Position numbers and translations under genes: made by a program
Part shown: in pieces, positions 25,151 to 35,385 of the stretch
Numbering within the stretch: position 1 is the first letter of the stretch
How the letters are laid out: each line of letters opens with the position of its first letter
Source: Shewanella sp. UCD-KL21
GTDB lineage: Bacteria > Pseudomonadota > Gammaproteobacteria > Enterobacterales > Shewanellaceae
DNA length: 64,000 nucleotides
Reading direction: 5' to 3'
NCBI RefSeq assembly: GCF_001957135.1
Contig: NZ_MPHK01000002.1
Span: 204,124-268,123 of the forward strand
The notes under the pieces: generated by a model
What the model saw: only the letters and a program-made list of their open reading frames with translations
Told to the model about the DNA's origin: nothing
The model's database searches: none

Positions 25151-26601
25151 TGACCACAACTAACTCTGGCGCGACTACAGCAGATAAAGAATCAAACGTA
25201 TTAACCAAGATTGTTGATACCAAAGTGGCGCATATTGCCTCATTAAAATTGCGCTATCCTGAAGCCAGTTTGCAGCCCAAAATGTCAGACCGTAGTTTGT
25301 TTGATGCACTCAAGCAGCCTAATGCCGGTTATATTTTTGAATGTAAAAAAGCCAGTCCTTCTAAAGGACTCATTCGCCCAGTGTTTGATGTTGAAGCCAT
25401 TGCCGACATTTATGTCAAATATGCCGCCGGTATTTCAGTATTAACCGATGAACAGTTTTTCCAAGGCGATATCGACTATATTCCGTTAGTGCGTGCCCGA
25501 GTAAGCCAACCAATTTTGTGTAAAGACTTCTTTGTTGACCCTTACCAAATCAAGCTCGCAGCCCATCAAGGCGCCGATGCGGTGCTATTAATGCTGTCAG
25601 TACTTGATGATGAGCAGTACAAACTTTTAGCCGCTGAAGCCGTAAAATACAATTTAGATGCCTTAACCGAGGTCAGTAATCAACAAGAGTTAGACCGAGC
25701 AATTGAACTTAATGCCGCTATTATCGGTATTAATAACCGTAACTTGCGTGACTTAAGCACTGACCTTGCCATGACAGAAGCCTTAGCACCGCAAATTCCA
25801 GCTGACCGAGTTATTATTAGTGAGTCTGGTATTTACACCAACCAACAAGTTAAGCGATTAAACCCACTGGTTGATGGCTACCTTGTTGGCAGTTCAATTA
25901 TGGCCCAAGATGATATTGATTTAGCCTGTCGTCAGCTTATTTTTGGCAATAACAAGGTGTGTGGTTTAACCCGTATTGAAGACATTAAAGCCGTGGCTCA
26001 AGCGGGCGCGGTATTTGGCGGATTAATCTTTCATCCCAAATCCCCACGCCATGTCAGCGTTAAACACGCGGCAGAACTTGTTAACCAAAGCCAGCAAGCA
26101 GGCATTGGACTTCATTTTGTGGGCGTATTTGTCAATCAAGCCAATGCAGAAATCGTTGCAACCGTTAAGGCTGTTGGTTTGTCGGTCGTGCAATTACACG
26201 GCAATGAAACCAGCGCCGACATTAGCGAGCTTAAACAATTACTTGCAAGCGCAAAGCTTGATTGCCAAATTTGGAAAGCGGTGAGCGTAGACAGCAGCAC
26301 CAATACCGTTGGCGATAAACCACAAGGCTGTGACCGATACTTATTCGACAGTAAAAACAGTGCTGGATTTGGTGGCACTGGCGAGACATTTAACTGGCAA
26401 GGGTTACTCGACTCATCAGCAATTACAGCGGCTGAACGAGATAACGCCATGCTTGCAGGTGGGCTGACACCCGAAAACATATTTGAAGCCAACCAGCAAG
26501 GCTTTTATGGCTTAGATGTTAATTCAGGGGTTGAATCTGCGCCCGGAATTAAAGATGCACACAAAATTAATTTAGCCTTTAACGCCATTAGAAAGAATTA
26601 G
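25150..26601 (+). CDS. trpCF: Bifunctional indole-3-glycerol-phosphate synthase / PRA isomerase TrpCF
   Basis: Two TIM barrels in one chain catalyse successive steps: isomerisation of phosphoribosylanthranilate, then ring closure to indole-3-glycerol phosphate. It has 483 residues against 453 in E. coli; the extra length is partly an N-terminal 15-20 residue extension. The synthase half (about 15-270) shows FECKKASPSKGLIRP, ILCKDFFVDPYQI, GINNRNLRDLSTD and ISESGIYT. The isomerase half (about 275-483) shows KVCGLTRIEDI, FHPKSPRHV, VQLHGNE and LAGGLTPENI followed by GLDVNSGVESAPGIKD. In order, spacing and fusion it resembles enterobacterial TrpC(F). Confidence 0.96.
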   Translation: MTTTNSGATTADKESNVLTKIVDTKVAHIASLKLRYPEASLQPKMSDRSLFDALKQPNAGYIFECKKASPSKGLIRPVFDVEAIADIYVKYAAGISVLTDEQFFQGDIDYIPLVRARVSQPILCKDFFVDPYQIKLAAHQGADAVLLMLSVLDDEQYKLLAAEAVKYNLDALTEVSNQQELDRAIELNAAIIGINNRNLRDLSTDLAMTEALAPQIPADRVIISESGIYTNQQVKRLNPLVDGYLVGSSIMAQDDIDLACRQLIFGNNKVCGLTRIEDIKAVAQAGAVFGGLIFHPKSPRHVSVKHAAELVNQSQQAGIGLHFVGVFVNQANAEIVATVKAVGLSVVQLHGNETSADISELKQLLASAKLDCQIWKAVSVDSSTNTVGDKPQGCDRYLFDSKNSAGFGGTGETFNWQGLLDSSAITAAERDNAMLAGGLTPENIFEANQQGFYGLDVNSGVESAPGIKDAHKINLAFNAIRKN

Positions 26602-26674
26602 TGCCATTAGGCAAGACTGAATGGCAAAGCGCCTGCTAAACAACAAAATTAAACAGAATCATTAAGGAATACCC

Positions 26675-27880
26675 ATGACAAAGCTTAAGTTAGACCCTTA
26701 TTTTGGTGAATATGGCGGCATGTATGTGCCACAAATTCTAGTACCTGCTCTTAAGCAACTAGAAACTGCTTTTGTTGATGCTCAAGAAGATCCTGAGTTT
26801 CAAAAAGAGTTTACTGATTTACTGAAAAACTATGCAGGCCGCCCAACCGCGCTGACATTAACCCGTAATTTAAGCCCTAACCCGATGGTAAAAATTTACC
26901 TAAAGCGTGAAGACTTACTCCACGGCGGCGCCCATAAAACTAACCAAGTATTAGGTCAGGCATTACTTGCAAAACGTATGGGTAAAAAAGAAATAATTGC
27001 AGAAACCGGAGCCGGCCAACATGGCGTGGCATCGGCATTAGCCTGTGCGTTATTAGGGCTTAAATGTAAAGTTTACATGGGCGCGAAAGACGTTGAGCGT
27101 CAATCACCTAACGTATTTAGAATGAAGTTAATGGGCGCGGAAGTTATCCCTGTCACCTCAGGCTCAGGCACCCTTAAAGATGCTTGTAATGAAGCCATGC
27201 GTGACTGGTCTGCAAGTTATGACAAAGCCCATTACTTATTAGGCACAGCTGCTGGGCCGCATCCATTTCCGACAATTGTACGTGAATTTCAGCGCATGAT
27301 TGGTGAAGAAACTAAACAGCAAATTCTTGAAAAAGAAGGCCGTTTACCAGACGCAGTGATTGCCTGTGTCGGCGGTGGTTCAAACGCCATTGGCATGTTC
27401 GCTGACTTTATTGATGAAAAAGACGTTGAGCTTATTGGCGTTGAACCGGCAGGTAAAGGCATTGATACGCCAATGCACGGCGCGCCGTTAAAGCACGGTA
27501 AAACCGGTATTTTCTTTGGTATGAAAGCGCCGCTAATGCAAAATAGCGATGGCCAAATTGAAGAATCATACTCAGTGTCAGCAGGTCTTGATTTTCCATC
27601 TGTTGGCCCACAGCATGCTTACTTAAACTCAATTGGCCGCGCTCGATATGAGTCAGCAACCGATGATGAAGCCTTAGAGTGTTTCCAGTTATTGGCTCGC
27701 GCCGAAGGGATTATCCCAGCATTAGAGTCAGCTCACGCGATTGCTTATGCTGTGCGATTAGCAAAAGAAGCAACCAAAGAAACCATTTTAGTGGTTAACC
27801 TTTCAGGCCGTGGTGATAAAGATATTTTCACCGTCTCGGATATTTTAGAACAACGTGCTTCAGCTGATGCTGCGAAATAA
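26675..27880 (+). CDS. trpB: Tryptophan synthase beta chain TrpB
   Basis: The pyridoxal-phosphate subunit that joins indole and serine to make tryptophan; 401 residues against 397 in E. coli. The PLP lysine lies in [11 protein letters not shown] near residue 90, the phosphate-binding loop is [12 protein letters not shown] near 233, and AETGAGQHG and the C-terminal NLSGRGDKD are present. A ribosome site (AAGGAATACCC) precedes the ATG. The 73-bp gap to trpC-F is the widest within the operon and could hold an internal promoter, though none is evident. Confidence 0.97.
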   Translation: MTKLKLDPYFGEYGGMYVPQILVPALKQLETAFVDAQEDPEFQKEFTDLLKNYAGRPTALTLTRNLSPNPMVKIYLKREDLLHGGAHKTNQVLGQALLAKRMGKKEIIAETGAGQHGVASALACALLGLKCKVYMGAKDVERQSPNVFRMKLMGAEVIPVTSGSGTLKDACNEAMRDWSASYDKAHYLLGTAAGPHPFPTIVREFQRMIGEETKQQILEKEGRLPDAVIACVGGGSNAIGMFADFIDEKDVELIGVEPAGKGIDTPMHGAPLKHGKTGIFFGMKAPLMQNSDGQIEESYSVSAGLDFPSVGPQHAYLNSIGRARYESATDDEALECFQLLARAEGIIPALESAHAIAYAVRLAKEATKETILVVNLSGRGDKDIFTVSDILEQRASADAAK

Positions 27881-27890
27881 GGAAATCAAC

Positions 27891-28715
27891 ATGTCTGTCA
27901 ATAATACCAATCGTTATCAAGCTGCTTTCGCTGAGTTAGCCGCTAAAAAACAAGGCGCTTTTGTTCCTTTTGTGACCTTGGGCGATCCATCGGTTGAAGT
28001 ATCACTTAACATCATTAAAACCCTAGTGGATAACGGCGCTGACGCATTAGAGTTAGGCTTTCCGTTTTCAGATCCATTAGCAGATGGCCCAGTGATCCAA
28101 GGCGCAAACTTACGTGCCCTAGACTCTGGCACCACAGTGGCTGATTGCTTTGCCCTGCTCACCCAAGTGCGAGAGTTATACCCAGATATGCCTATTGGCT
28201 TATTGCTATACGCAAACCTTGTGTTTGCCAATGGCATTGATGCGTTTTACACCAAAGTGCAACAAGCCGGTGTTGATTCTGTGCTGATCGCAGACGTGCC
28301 CGTTGAAGAGTCGGCTCCCTTTAGTGAAGCGGCTAAAAAACACGGTATTTCGCCAATTTTCATCGCCCCGCCTAATGCTGATAACGACACCTTAAAAATG
28401 GTCAGCGCTGAAGGTCAAGGCTATACCTATTTGTTATCTCGTGCTGGGGTTACAGGTACAGAGTCAAAGGCTGGTCAGCCTATTGAGCAAATCTTGGCAA
28501 AGCTTGCTGAATATGATGCGCCGCCACCGTTATTAGGTTTTGGTATTGCTGAGCCAAGCCAAGTCAGTGAAGCCATTAACGCTGGCGCTGCTGGCGCTAT
28601 CTCTGGTTCTGCTGTGGTGAAAATCATTGAGAAAAACCAGCACGATGAAGCGGCATTGCTACAACAGTTGGCTGAATTTACCCGTAATATGAAAGCGGCG
28701 ACTCATAAAGCCTAA
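27891..28715 (+). CDS. trpA: Tryptophan synthase alpha chain TrpA
   Basis: Cleaves indole-3-glycerol phosphate to indole, which tunnels to TrpB. I start at the ATG at 27891, ten bases after the trpB stop and with AAGGAA upstream; the frame is open to 27855 inside trpB. The result, 274 residues, is close to the E. coli 268. The catalytic Glu is in [15 protein letters not shown] (near residue 50) and the catalytic Asp in [21 protein letters not shown] and [10 protein letters not shown] close the barrel. It is the last gene of the trp operon. Confidence 0.96.
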   Translation: MSVNNTNRYQAAFAELAAKKQGAFVPFVTLGDPSVEVSLNIIKTLVDNGADALELGFPFSDPLADGPVIQGANLRALDSGTTVADCFALLTQVRELYPDMPIGLLLYANLVFANGIDAFYTKVQQAGVDSVLIADVPVEESAPFSEAAKKHGISPIFIAPPNADNDTLKMVSAEGQGYTYLLSRAGVTGTESKAGQPIEQILAKLAEYDAPPPLLGFGIAEPSQVSEAINAGAAGAISGSAVVKIIEKNQHDEAALLQQLAEFTRNMKAATHKA

Positions 28716-28779
28716 TTGAGTGAGCTTACAAGTTAACGGACAGAAGCTAACGTTAAATAAAGCAAAAAATTGAAACTAA

Positions 28780-28813
28780 AAATGCCGTAATCCAATAGGA
28801 TTACGGCATTTTT
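28780..28813 (+). terminator. trp operon terminator
   Basis: A 14-bp perfect stem, AAATGCCGTAATCC/GGATTACGGCATTT, has a 4-base AATA loop and a T5 tail. It lies 65 bp after the trpA stop. The 196 bp from here to yciB hold no convincing gene. Confidence 0.95.
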
Positions 28814-29009
28814 CATATTAATGGCGCCAAACACCCACAGCGCCAATACCAGTCCTCAACGATCAATAAAAACTTATCAAAATTTCCCCAAGTTCAGCCG
28901 AACGACGGCGAATCAACTTCATATCAGTTGCGGTAACTGCTACACTTTGAGCCATTATTTTCCTGTAGCAAACGGACTGCTAACACTTACTTTTAGGTTA
29001 TTGCATCTA

Positions 29010-29555
29010 ATGAAACAACTGCTTGATTTTCTGCCATTGGTTATCTTTTTTACCGTCTATAAATTTTATGATATTTATACTGCAACAGGTGCGCTAATTG
29101 CTGCCACAGCCGTGCAGCTTATTGTGACTTATTTGCTCTATAAACAAGTCGAAAAAATGCATTTAATCACCTTTGCCATGGTGACCTTCTTCGGCACCTT
29201 AACCTTAGTGTTCCATGATGACGCATTCATTAAATGGAAAGTCACCATAGTCTATGCCTTCTTCGCCATCGCATTACTTGTCAGCCAGTTAATTGGCAAG
29301 CCAATTTTAAAAAGCATGCTTGGCAAAGAAATGAAGTGTGCAGATAACATTTGGGCCAATGTCACTTGGTATTGGGTTACCTTCTTTGTTGCCTGTGGTT
29401 TGGCTAATATCTATGTTGCCTTCAGTCTGCCGCTAGAAACTTGGGTCAACTTTAAAGTCTTTGGCTTAAGTGCATTAACACTGGTCAATACTGTTATTAC
29501 CGTTGTGTATCTGTATAAACATATGGAACATGACGAGTCTGAACAAGCAAAATAA
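29010..29555 (+). CDS. yciB: Inner-membrane septation protein YciB
   Basis: A 181-residue polytopic inner-membrane protein; in E. coli YciB (IspA family) interacts with cell-elongation and division proteins and affects envelope synthesis. The ATG at 29010 gives the family start [19 protein letters not shown]; the frame is open to 28821 but the extra 63 residues are not family-like. About five TM segments are visible. The conserved [13 protein letters not shown] loop and [24 protein letters not shown] follow. It reads with yciI and xthA, and these lie just past the trp terminator as in related genomes. Confidence 0.93.
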   Translation: MKQLLDFLPLVIFFTVYKFYDIYTATGALIAATAVQLIVTYLLYKQVEKMHLITFAMVTFFGTLTLVFHDDAFIKWKVTIVYAFFAIALLVSQLIGKPILKSMLGKEMKCADNIWANVTWYWVTFFVACGLANIYVAFSLPLETWVNFKVFGLSALTLVNTVITVVYLYKHMEHDESEQAK

Positions 29556-29573
29556 ACTTAAGGAAACTTACTT

Positions 29574-29873
29574 ATGTGGTACATGATTTCGTCACAAGAT
29601 GTTGAAAACAGTTTAGAAAAGCGCATGGCTGCCCGCCCTGCTCATTTAGCTCGCCTAGAAGCTTTGGCTGGCGAAGGTCGTTTACTTGTTGCAGGCCCTC
29701 ATCCAGCTATTGATAATGAAAATCCAGGTGAAGCAGGTTTTACTGGGTCATTAGTTGTTGCTGATTTTGAGTCATTAGTTGCTGCACAAGCTTGGGCAGA
29801 TGAAGACCCGTATATTGCAGCGGGCGTTTATGAAAAAGTTATCGTTAAACCATTTAAAAGAGTATTGGTTTAA
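29574..29873 (+). CDS. yciI: YciI family protein
   Basis: A 99-residue small dimeric alpha-beta protein of the YCII family, related to ferredoxin-like folds. The conserved His-Asp pair appears as [11 protein letters not shown] (His near residue 23) and [24 protein letters not shown] (Asp near 78). No enzymatic role is firmly known for this close homologue, though some relatives are dehydrochlorinases or fused to other enzymes. AAGGAAACTTACTT precedes the ATG. It lies 18 bp after yciB and overlaps xthA by one base (TAATG), so it is probably co-translated with the repair nuclease. Confidence 0.93.
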   Translation: MWYMISSQDVENSLEKRMAARPAHLARLEALAGEGRLLVAGPHPAIDNENPGEAGFTGSLVVADFESLVAAQAWADEDPYIAAGVYEKVIVKPFKRVLV

Positions 29874-30682
29874 TGAAAATAGTCTCATTTAACATTAATG
29901 GTCTGCGTGCTCGGCTTCATCAATTGCAAGCATTAATAGACAGCCACCAGCCAGACGTTATTGGTCTGCAAGAAACTAAAGTACATGACGAAGCGTTTCC
30001 TGTGGCTGACGTTGAAGCCATGGGTTATCACGTACATTATCACGGTGGTAAAGCCCATTACGGTGTAGCAATGCTCTCAAAGGCTGAGCCAGTTGAAATT
30101 ATCAAAGGCTTTAGTGGCGATGCAGAAGATGCCCAGCGCCGGATGATTATGGGTAAGTTTACTCAAGCTAATGGCAGCATTCTTACTGTGATAAATGGCT
30201 ATTTCCCACAAGGGGAAAACATCAGTCATGATACTAAATACCCTGCTAAACGCAAATTCTACCAAGACTTAATGCAGCATTTAGCTGACAACCATACCCC
30301 AGATGAAGATATCGCTATTATTGGTGATATTAATATCTCGCCAGTTGATTTGGATATTGGTATTGGTGAGGTTAACGCCAAGCGCTGGCTTAAGAGCGGT
30401 AAGTGCAGTTTTCAACCTGAAGAGCGTGAATGGTTAGCTAAGCTTAAAGATTGGGGCTTTGTTGACAGCTTCCGTGAATTGCACCCTGAGCGCAGTGAAC
30501 GTTACTCGTGGTTTGATTATCGCAGCAAAGGCTTTGTGGATAACCGCGGCCTGCGTATTGATGTGGTGATGGTGACCAAATCTATGTTACCAAGATTGAC
30601 TGAATCTGACGTAGATTACGATTTACGTGCTATTGAAAAACCATCAGATCATGCGCCGATTTGGAGTACGTTTAGCGACTAA
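29873..30682 (+). CDS. xthA: Exonuclease III XthA
   Basis: A 269-residue AP endonuclease and 3' exonuclease of base-excision repair, near the E. coli length of 268. Metal and catalytic residues follow the ExoIII pattern: Asn7 in FNINGLRAR, Glu34 in GLQETKVHD, the Asp-x-Asn of IGDINISPVDLDIG, and the terminal SDHAPIW with the catalytic His. It is translationally coupled to yciI. A strong palindromic terminator follows. Confidence 0.96.
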   Translation: MKIVSFNINGLRARLHQLQALIDSHQPDVIGLQETKVHDEAFPVADVEAMGYHVHYHGGKAHYGVAMLSKAEPVEIIKGFSGDAEDAQRRMIMGKFTQANGSILTVINGYFPQGENISHDTKYPAKRKFYQDLMQHLADNHTPDEDIAIIGDINISPVDLDIGIGEVNAKRWLKSGKCSFQPEEREWLAKLKDWGFVDSFRELHPERSERYSWFDYRSKGFVDNRGLRIDVVMVTKSMLPRLTESDVDYDLRAIEKPSDHAPIWSTFSD

Positions 30683-30709
30683 TTTAAGTCTTAGAACGTA
30701 GATTAATTA

Positions 30710-30739
30710 AAAATGCTCAAACCTAGGTTTGAGCATTTT
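30710..30739. terminator. Perfect 30-bp palindromic terminator
   Basis: AAAATGCTCAAACC is followed by TA and its exact complement GGTTTGAGCATTTT, flanked by A and T runs. It lies between the convergent xthA and iorB-type genes and can terminate in both directions. Confidence 0.9.
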
Positions 30740-30799
30740 GTTTTGCGGCATACATTGGCTAATTTAAATAAGCCACTCAAATTTATTTTTAATAGCTCG

Positions 30800-33043
30800 C
30801 TACACCTTCAACACTTTATTCAGTGGTAAATCACGATAACGCTTACCGGTAGCAGCAAAAATCGCATTGGTTAAGCTGGGCGCCACTGGCGGCACGCCAG
30901 GCTCACCCACACCAGCGGGTTTTGCACTTGACGCCACCACAATGGTTTCAATTTCAGGTGATTGGCTCATACGTAATAGTGGGTAATTATGGAAGTTTGA
31001 TTGCTCCACTTTACCATCTTTGTAACTAATTTCGCCCATCATCGCTAAACTTAAACCAAATATAACCGCGCCTTCTGTTTGAGAGTGCGCTCTATCAGGG
31101 TTAACCACTGTGCCAGCATCAATAGCAGCGATACTTTTTAAGACCTTGAGGTTATCGCCGTTTACTTCAACTAATGTCGCGACCGCCACGTAACTGACAA
31201 AGCTACGATGCACTGCAAAACCCCAGCCTTGTCCCGCTTTGACTTTAGGCTGCTTTGCCATTGCCTTTTCTACCGCATCGATAACCCCAAGAAAACGGCC
31301 GATATCGATGGGGAAATCATCTAAGGTTTCGCCATAGTTACCGTATTTGACGACTTGGTTCTCAAGCTTTTCATAGCGCGGCGTACCGAGCAGCTCACGC
31401 CACATTGCAATACAAGGTTTACCTGCATTGACCGCCAGCTCATCGACAAAGCTACCAATACCAAACCCGTGTTGAATATTACACACAGAGCGCATCCAAC
31501 CGATACGAGAGTGAGCCGTGGCTTTCACTGACTCTAATTGAATTTGAGGTAAATTAAACGGCATATCGGAAAAGCCCAAGTCCAATTCGCCAGCCGATGG
31601 CATATCAACCCCTTCAGCAAAGGTTGAGCTAATAGACGGGAAACCACTGCGAGCCAGTAACGCCTGCGGGGCTTTGTTGCTATCTAACTTAGCTTGATAA
31701 TACTGAGCGCTAATTGCATGGTAATAGCCATTTTGAATTTCATCTTCACGGCTCCAGCTGACTTTTACTGGTTTATTCAGTTGCTTGGATAATATCGCCG
31801 CTTCTACACTAAAATCGGGCTTGGACTTACGCCCAAAGCCACCACCAAGAAGGGTGACATTGACTTTAACTTGCTCGTCTTTAAGCCCTAAAGTGCCGGC
31901 AACATTTTTCTGAGTGCTTTGGGGCGTTTGAGTTGATGCCCATAGCTCGCAGCCTTCTTTGGTAACTGAAGCGACAGCCACTGGAGGCTCCATCATCGCA
32001 TGGGTGAGATACGGCACTGTGTACACCGCTGATAAGCTATTATCTTTATCCCAATCAGTAACGCTGTCACCCAATTGGCGAATAACTTGTCCAGGTTGGC
32101 CAACCCGAGTCACTAGTTGCGCTAAATCTGCATCCGAGTCATAACTGCTATTAGCTGATCCGGTCCAAGTTACTTTTAATGCTTTACGACCTTGAATTGC
32201 GCTCCAGGTGTTACTCGCAATAACAGCTACCCCGCCAAGGGCTTGAAATAACGGCGCGCCTTTGGCAATAGGAATTTGAATAACATCTAGGACTCCTGCA
32301 ACCGCCCTTGCTGCGCTGTCATCAATGGAGGCAACATCGCTGCCTAAAACCGGTGGGCGGGTGATTGAGGCGTAAACCATGCCTTCAACCTTAATATCAT
32401 AACCAAACACCGCTTTACCGCTGAGCATGTCATCCATATCAACAATTGCCGGAGATTTACCAATGTGGGTAAATTTTAACGCAGGTTTTAAAGTCACACT
32501 ATCAAGTGCTGGAGTAGTTAATACACTTGCTGCTAACGCTAAATCACCAAAGCTTAACGACTTTGAGGAGGACTTAAGATGGACTTTACCCGCCTTGGCA
32601 TACACTTGCGATGGCGCTACTTTCCACTCATTCGCAGCGGCTTGCTCAAGCATAACCCGGGCAGTAGCGCCCATTTGACGCATTCGCTGATAATGCTTAC
32701 GTATACTGCGACTGCCATCGGTATTTTGACTGCCAAACTCTTCGTTAGCTAAACCCTGAACCACAACGATTTGTTCCCAGTCAGCTTCTAATTCATCTGC
32801 TAATACTTGAGGAATACCCGTTCTGATCCCTTGGCCCATTTCAGAGCGGTGACAGGTCAAATACACTTTATTGTCTTCACCAATGGCAATAAACAAGTTT
32901 AGCTGCGCTTGTTTGCCTTCTGCCATGGCCATTGGGCTCCAAGCAAGCCCTGATGCACCAAGGGCTAAACCACCTCCTACGGCGCCAAATAACTTCAACA
33001 CCCCACGGCGACTCATATTTTCTACTGCGGTAAAGGTAGTCAT
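30800..33043 (-). CDS. Periplasmic molybdenum hydroxylase large subunit (IorB/xanthine dehydrogenase type)
   Basis: A 747-residue molybdopterin subunit of an aldehyde or N-heterocycle oxidoreductase. A twin-arginine signal (MSRRGVLKLFGAVGGGLALG, from residue 10) directs the folded complex to the periplasm. Cofactor-contact motifs include TPQSTQKNVAGTLGL, GGGFGRKSKPDFSVEAA, and the C-terminal GVGEPGVPPVAPSLTNAI, where the Glu is the expected catalytic base. The layout is that of the isoquinoline 1-oxidoreductase beta / PaoC group without an FAD subunit, so electrons probably pass through the 2Fe-2S subunit to a cytochrome. The true substrate cannot be told. It lies 2 bp after the small subunit gene, with GGAGG inside that gene's end. 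Confidence 0.9.
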   Translation of the reverse strand: MTTFTAVENMSRRGVLKLFGAVGGGLALGASGLAWSPMAMAEGKQAQLNLFIAIGEDNKVYLTCHRSEMGQGIRTGIPQVLADELEADWEQIVVVQGLANEEFGSQNTDGSRSIRKHYQRMRQMGATARVMLEQAAANEWKVAPSQVYAKAGKVHLKSSSKSLSFGDLALAASVLTTPALDSVTLKPALKFTHIGKSPAIVDMDDMLSGKAVFGYDIKVEGMVYASITRPPVLGSDVASIDDSAARAVAGVLDVIQIPIAKGAPLFQALGGVAVIASNTWSAIQGRKALKVTWTGSANSSYDSDADLAQLVTRVGQPGQVIRQLGDSVTDWDKDNSLSAVYTVPYLTHAMMEPPVAVASVTKEGCELWASTQTPQSTQKNVAGTLGLKDEQVKVNVTLLGGGFGRKSKPDFSVEAAILSKQLNKPVKVSWSREDEIQNGYYHAISAQYYQAKLDSNKAPQALLARSGFPSISSTFAEGVDMPSAGELDLGFSDMPFNLPQIQLESVKATAHSRIGWMRSVCNIQHGFGIGSFVDELAVNAGKPCIAMWRELLGTPRYEKLENQVVKYGNYGETLDDFPIDIGRFLGVIDAVEKAMAKQPKVKAGQGWGFAVHRSFVSYVAVATLVEVNGDNLKVLKSIAAIDAGTVVNPDRAHSQTEGAVIFGLSLAMMGEISYKDGKVEQSNFHNYPLLRMSQSPEIETIVVASSAKPAGVGEPGVPPVAPSLTNAIFAATGKRYRDLPLNKVLKV

Positions 33044-33045
33044 AA

Positions 33046-33510
33046 TTACGCCTCCGCTTTGCTGTTAGCGGCAGTAAAAATAGCTGCCTTAATACGTGGA
33101 TAGGTGCCGCAACGACAAATATTACCGGTCATCGCTTTATCAATTTGTGCTTCTGTGGGATTGGCTGTCGTGGTTAATAATGCCGCCGCCGACATTAACT
33201 GCCCTGCTTGGCAATAACCGCATTGCGGTACGTTATGTTCAACCCAAGCCGCTTTTAACTTGTCAGCTTCAAGGCCTTCAATGGTGGTAATTTGCTTACC
33301 TGCTGCTTGCTTAATACTGGTCAGGCAGCCTCTAACCGGTTTGCCATCAAGGTGAACAGTGCAAGCGCCGCATAAGCCAGCGCCGCAACCAAACTTAGTC
33401 CCAGTTAAGCCTAAGATATCGCGCAGCGCCCATAAAATGGGCATATTCGGGTCGGCATCAAGGCTAAAATTTTTGCCATTTACCTGCAACGTTTGTGTTT
33501 GTTGTGTCAT
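33046..33510 (-). CDS. 2Fe-2S subunit of molybdenum hydroxylase (IorA type)
   Basis: A 154-residue iron-sulfur subunit that takes electrons from the molybdenum centre. The N-terminal plant-type cluster is [18 protein letters not shown] with a further Cys in VRGC. The C-terminal four-helix cluster is [14 protein letters not shown] with [12 protein letters not shown]. It has no signal of its own and would be carried by the twin-arginine partner. The ribosome site AAGGAG overlaps the stop of the upstream mocA-type gene. The gene order xdhC-mocA-iorA-iorB is a complete enzyme plus maturation operon. Confidence 0.95.
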   Translation of the reverse strand: MTQQTQTLQVNGKNFSLDADPNMPILWALRDILGLTGTKFGCGAGLCGACTVHLDGKPVRGCLTSIKQAAGKQITTIEGLEADKLKAAWVEHNVPQCGYCQAGQLMSAAALLTTTANPTEAQIDKAMTGNICRCGTYPRIKAAIFTAANSKAEA

Positions 33511-33513
33511 AAC

Positions 33514-34146
33514 TTACTCCTTGTTGACCAACCACTGCTTGAGATCGGTTTGAGTATCAATATCAATTGCCGCTTGCGCTAATGGCAACACAGTCAATTG
33601 TTGCTGTTCTAAATGTCGTGTTAATATTTTTTTCGCGCCGCTGTCGCCTTCAAGTTGCTGTAATGCTTCAAAGTCACTGGCGAGAAAGATGGCTGGTACA
33701 CCGGGGCTTTGCTGGTAATAAGCCGCTGTGGTTTTACCAAATTGGCAAAAAAGCCCATACAGGCTTACATAATCTGAATGAGAGATGGCAACTTGATCCG
33801 CTAATGTCAGCAGTAGTGCATCAGCCTGTTGTGATTGCGCATAACTTGCCGCCATAGCCACTGAACTTGCCAAACCTGATTGCCAGTTTTGATTGGTTAA
33901 TATCTCAATATCATTGGCGAGTAATGGGCTAAGTACGTCTTTATGGCCGCCAAGTACCAAAACTGGAGGCGATAGAGCTAACTCGGTTGTCGCCTTACTC
34001 AATATTGCATAACTCTGTTGAATTAGGCTTTGCGAGTTATTATCAGCGCTTAACGTTGCGGCAAGTTTTGCCCCATTAAAGCGAGTACTGCCCCCTGCGG
34101 CTAACATCACGGAGACCACATTAGCGGGAGTAGAAAAAATATTCAT
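33514..34146 (-). CDS. MocA-like molybdenum cofactor cytidylyltransferase
   Basis: A 210-residue NTP-transferase that likely adds CMP to molybdopterin, producing the MCD form used by the xanthine-oxidase-family enzyme next to it. The nucleotide-binding loop is VMLAAGGSTRFNGAKLA near residue 13, in the place of the family LAAGxSxRxGxxK. TLADQVAIS holds the Asp-Q pair near 108, and PAIFLASDFEALQQLEGDSGAKKIL is the conserved C-terminal block (G-D-x-G-A-K/R). The ATG overlaps the xdhC-type stop (TGATG). A TTG one codon earlier is not needed. Confidence 0.88.
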   Translation of the reverse strand: MNIFSTPANVVSVMLAAGGSTRFNGAKLAATLSADNNSQSLIQQSYAILSKATTELALSPPVLVLGGHKDVLSPLLANDIEILTNQNWQSGLASSVAMAASYAQSQQADALLLTLADQVAISHSDYVSLYGLFCQFGKTTAAYYQQSPGVPAIFLASDFEALQQLEGDSGAKKILTRHLEQQQLTVLPLAQAAIDIDTQTDLKQWLVNKE

Positions 34147-35189
34147 CAAAGCATGACCTTATCAAGATTACTTAACTCACCTTGCCGCTTAAGCCCGTGG
34201 TGTAATACCCCGTGGCATTGAGACAAGATGCTTAAGGCCACAGAACTTGGTAGTTCTCCGCCTAATGCCAGCCCTGCAGGGGCAGAGAAAAAGCCACTAA
34301 AATCATCAGTTGAAAGCTGACATTTTAGCAACACCTTATCTCTTCGATGAGTTGGCCCTAAAAGCGCGATATAAGCGAGGCTTGTTCCTTGCAATAAGCT
34401 TAATGCTGCAGCGTCCATATCCAAGTTATGATTCATGATAACGGCCGCATCAAGATGTTGTAATTCTGACGCCTCTATTTGCGTCAGTGTTTTTTTACAA
34501 ATCTTAGCATCAGGAAAGTCATAGCCTCTTGCATATGCTGAGCGGCTATCAAATACGCTAACTTGCCAGTCAAGCTGCTGCGCCATAGCCACCAAAGGCT
34601 GTGCATCCAAGCCGCCACCAAACACTCCTAAATGAAATGGGCTTCTAACAGGGATACGTAGCAAATTGAGTTTATTGCCAGTACTCACGTCAGTAACAAT
34701 ATCAGTAATAATATCTGCTGCCGTTTGCTTGTAAGCTATGTCATCAGCAACGAACTTACCTACGACTTGGCCAGCATGGCTATGATGCTCAACTATCGAT
34801 AAATGGTACGAGCCTTTTTTACCTAGCGTCAGCTGCTGATGCAACTCGGCTAAGCCAAGGTAATGATTATCACTTAATAGCGGCACCATCATGATGTTGA
34901 CCAAACCACCACAGCCTAGTTGGTAACTGGTATCATTTTCATCAGTGGCATCATAGGTTAATTGCTGAACTTGCTGGGTTTGTATGGACTTTTGTGCGTG
35001 ACGACGTAAGTCTGCTTCCAAGCAGCCACCACTTAACATGCCTAAGGTTTTTCCCATAGGGTCAAACAGCATAATGGCGCCAGGTTTGCGGTATGAAGAA
35101 CCTTCAACAGAAGTAATGACAGCTAAAGTCCAGTCTTGCTGCGGTTTATCAGCCCAAGTGTCTAACAATGATAATAAATGATGTGCCAT
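34146..35189 (-). CDS. XdhC/CoxI family maturation factor
   Basis: A 347-residue chaperone of the XdhC/PaoD type, which binds the sulfurated molybdenum cofactor and inserts it into the large subunit. The ATG at 35189 has AGGG upstream and gives the family start MAHHLLSLLDTW. The N-terminal XdhC/CoxI domain shows SVEGSSYRKPGAIMLFDPMG and MLSGGCLEADL. The C-terminal Rossmann-like domain begins with HLGVFGGGLDAQPLVAMAQQ and includes VIMNHNLDMDAAAL and LGPTHRRDKVL. It is the first gene of the four-gene operon, so the promoter should lie in the 35190-35460 gap. Confidence 0.9.
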   Translation of the reverse strand: MAHHLLSLLDTWADKPQQDWTLAVITSVEGSSYRKPGAIMLFDPMGKTLGMLSGGCLEADLRRHAQKSIQTQQVQQLTYDATDENDTSYQLGCGGLVNIMMVPLLSDNHYLGLAELHQQLTLGKKGSYHLSIVEHHSHAGQVVGKFVADDIAYKQTAADIITDIVTDVSTGNKLNLLRIPVRSPFHLGVFGGGLDAQPLVAMAQQLDWQVSVFDSRSAYARGYDFPDAKICKKTLTQIEASELQHLDAAVIMNHNLDMDAAALSLLQGTSLAYIALLGPTHRRDKVLLKCQLSTDDFSGFFSAPAGLALGGELPSSVALSILSQCHGVLHHGLKRQGELSNLDKVML

Positions 35190-35385
35190 GAGTCCCTGCC
35201 AGCATGCTGATTGATATGAAAACACCGCTCAGCAGTAATTAATCAAAGCAGCATAAGTGCTTTTAGTGACTATAAGCTAGCAAAGCCGCTAAAGAATGCA
35301 AAGCCTTATGGCACTTACTAAAGTATTAACTGTATTGATTTAAGGACTGGGATAACAATGTCTGAACCAGCAAGTCAGGCTAGTC

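Noticed and set aside
28821..29009. Sixty-three-residue extension of YciB
   Set aside because: The extension is not hydrophobic or family-like; the conserved start [10 protein letters not shown] begins at 29010.
30800..35189. Xanthine dehydrogenase of purine salvage
   Set aside because: The large subunit has a twin-arginine signal and there is no FAD subunit or purine gene nearby, which fits a periplasmic aldehyde or heterocycle oxidase better.
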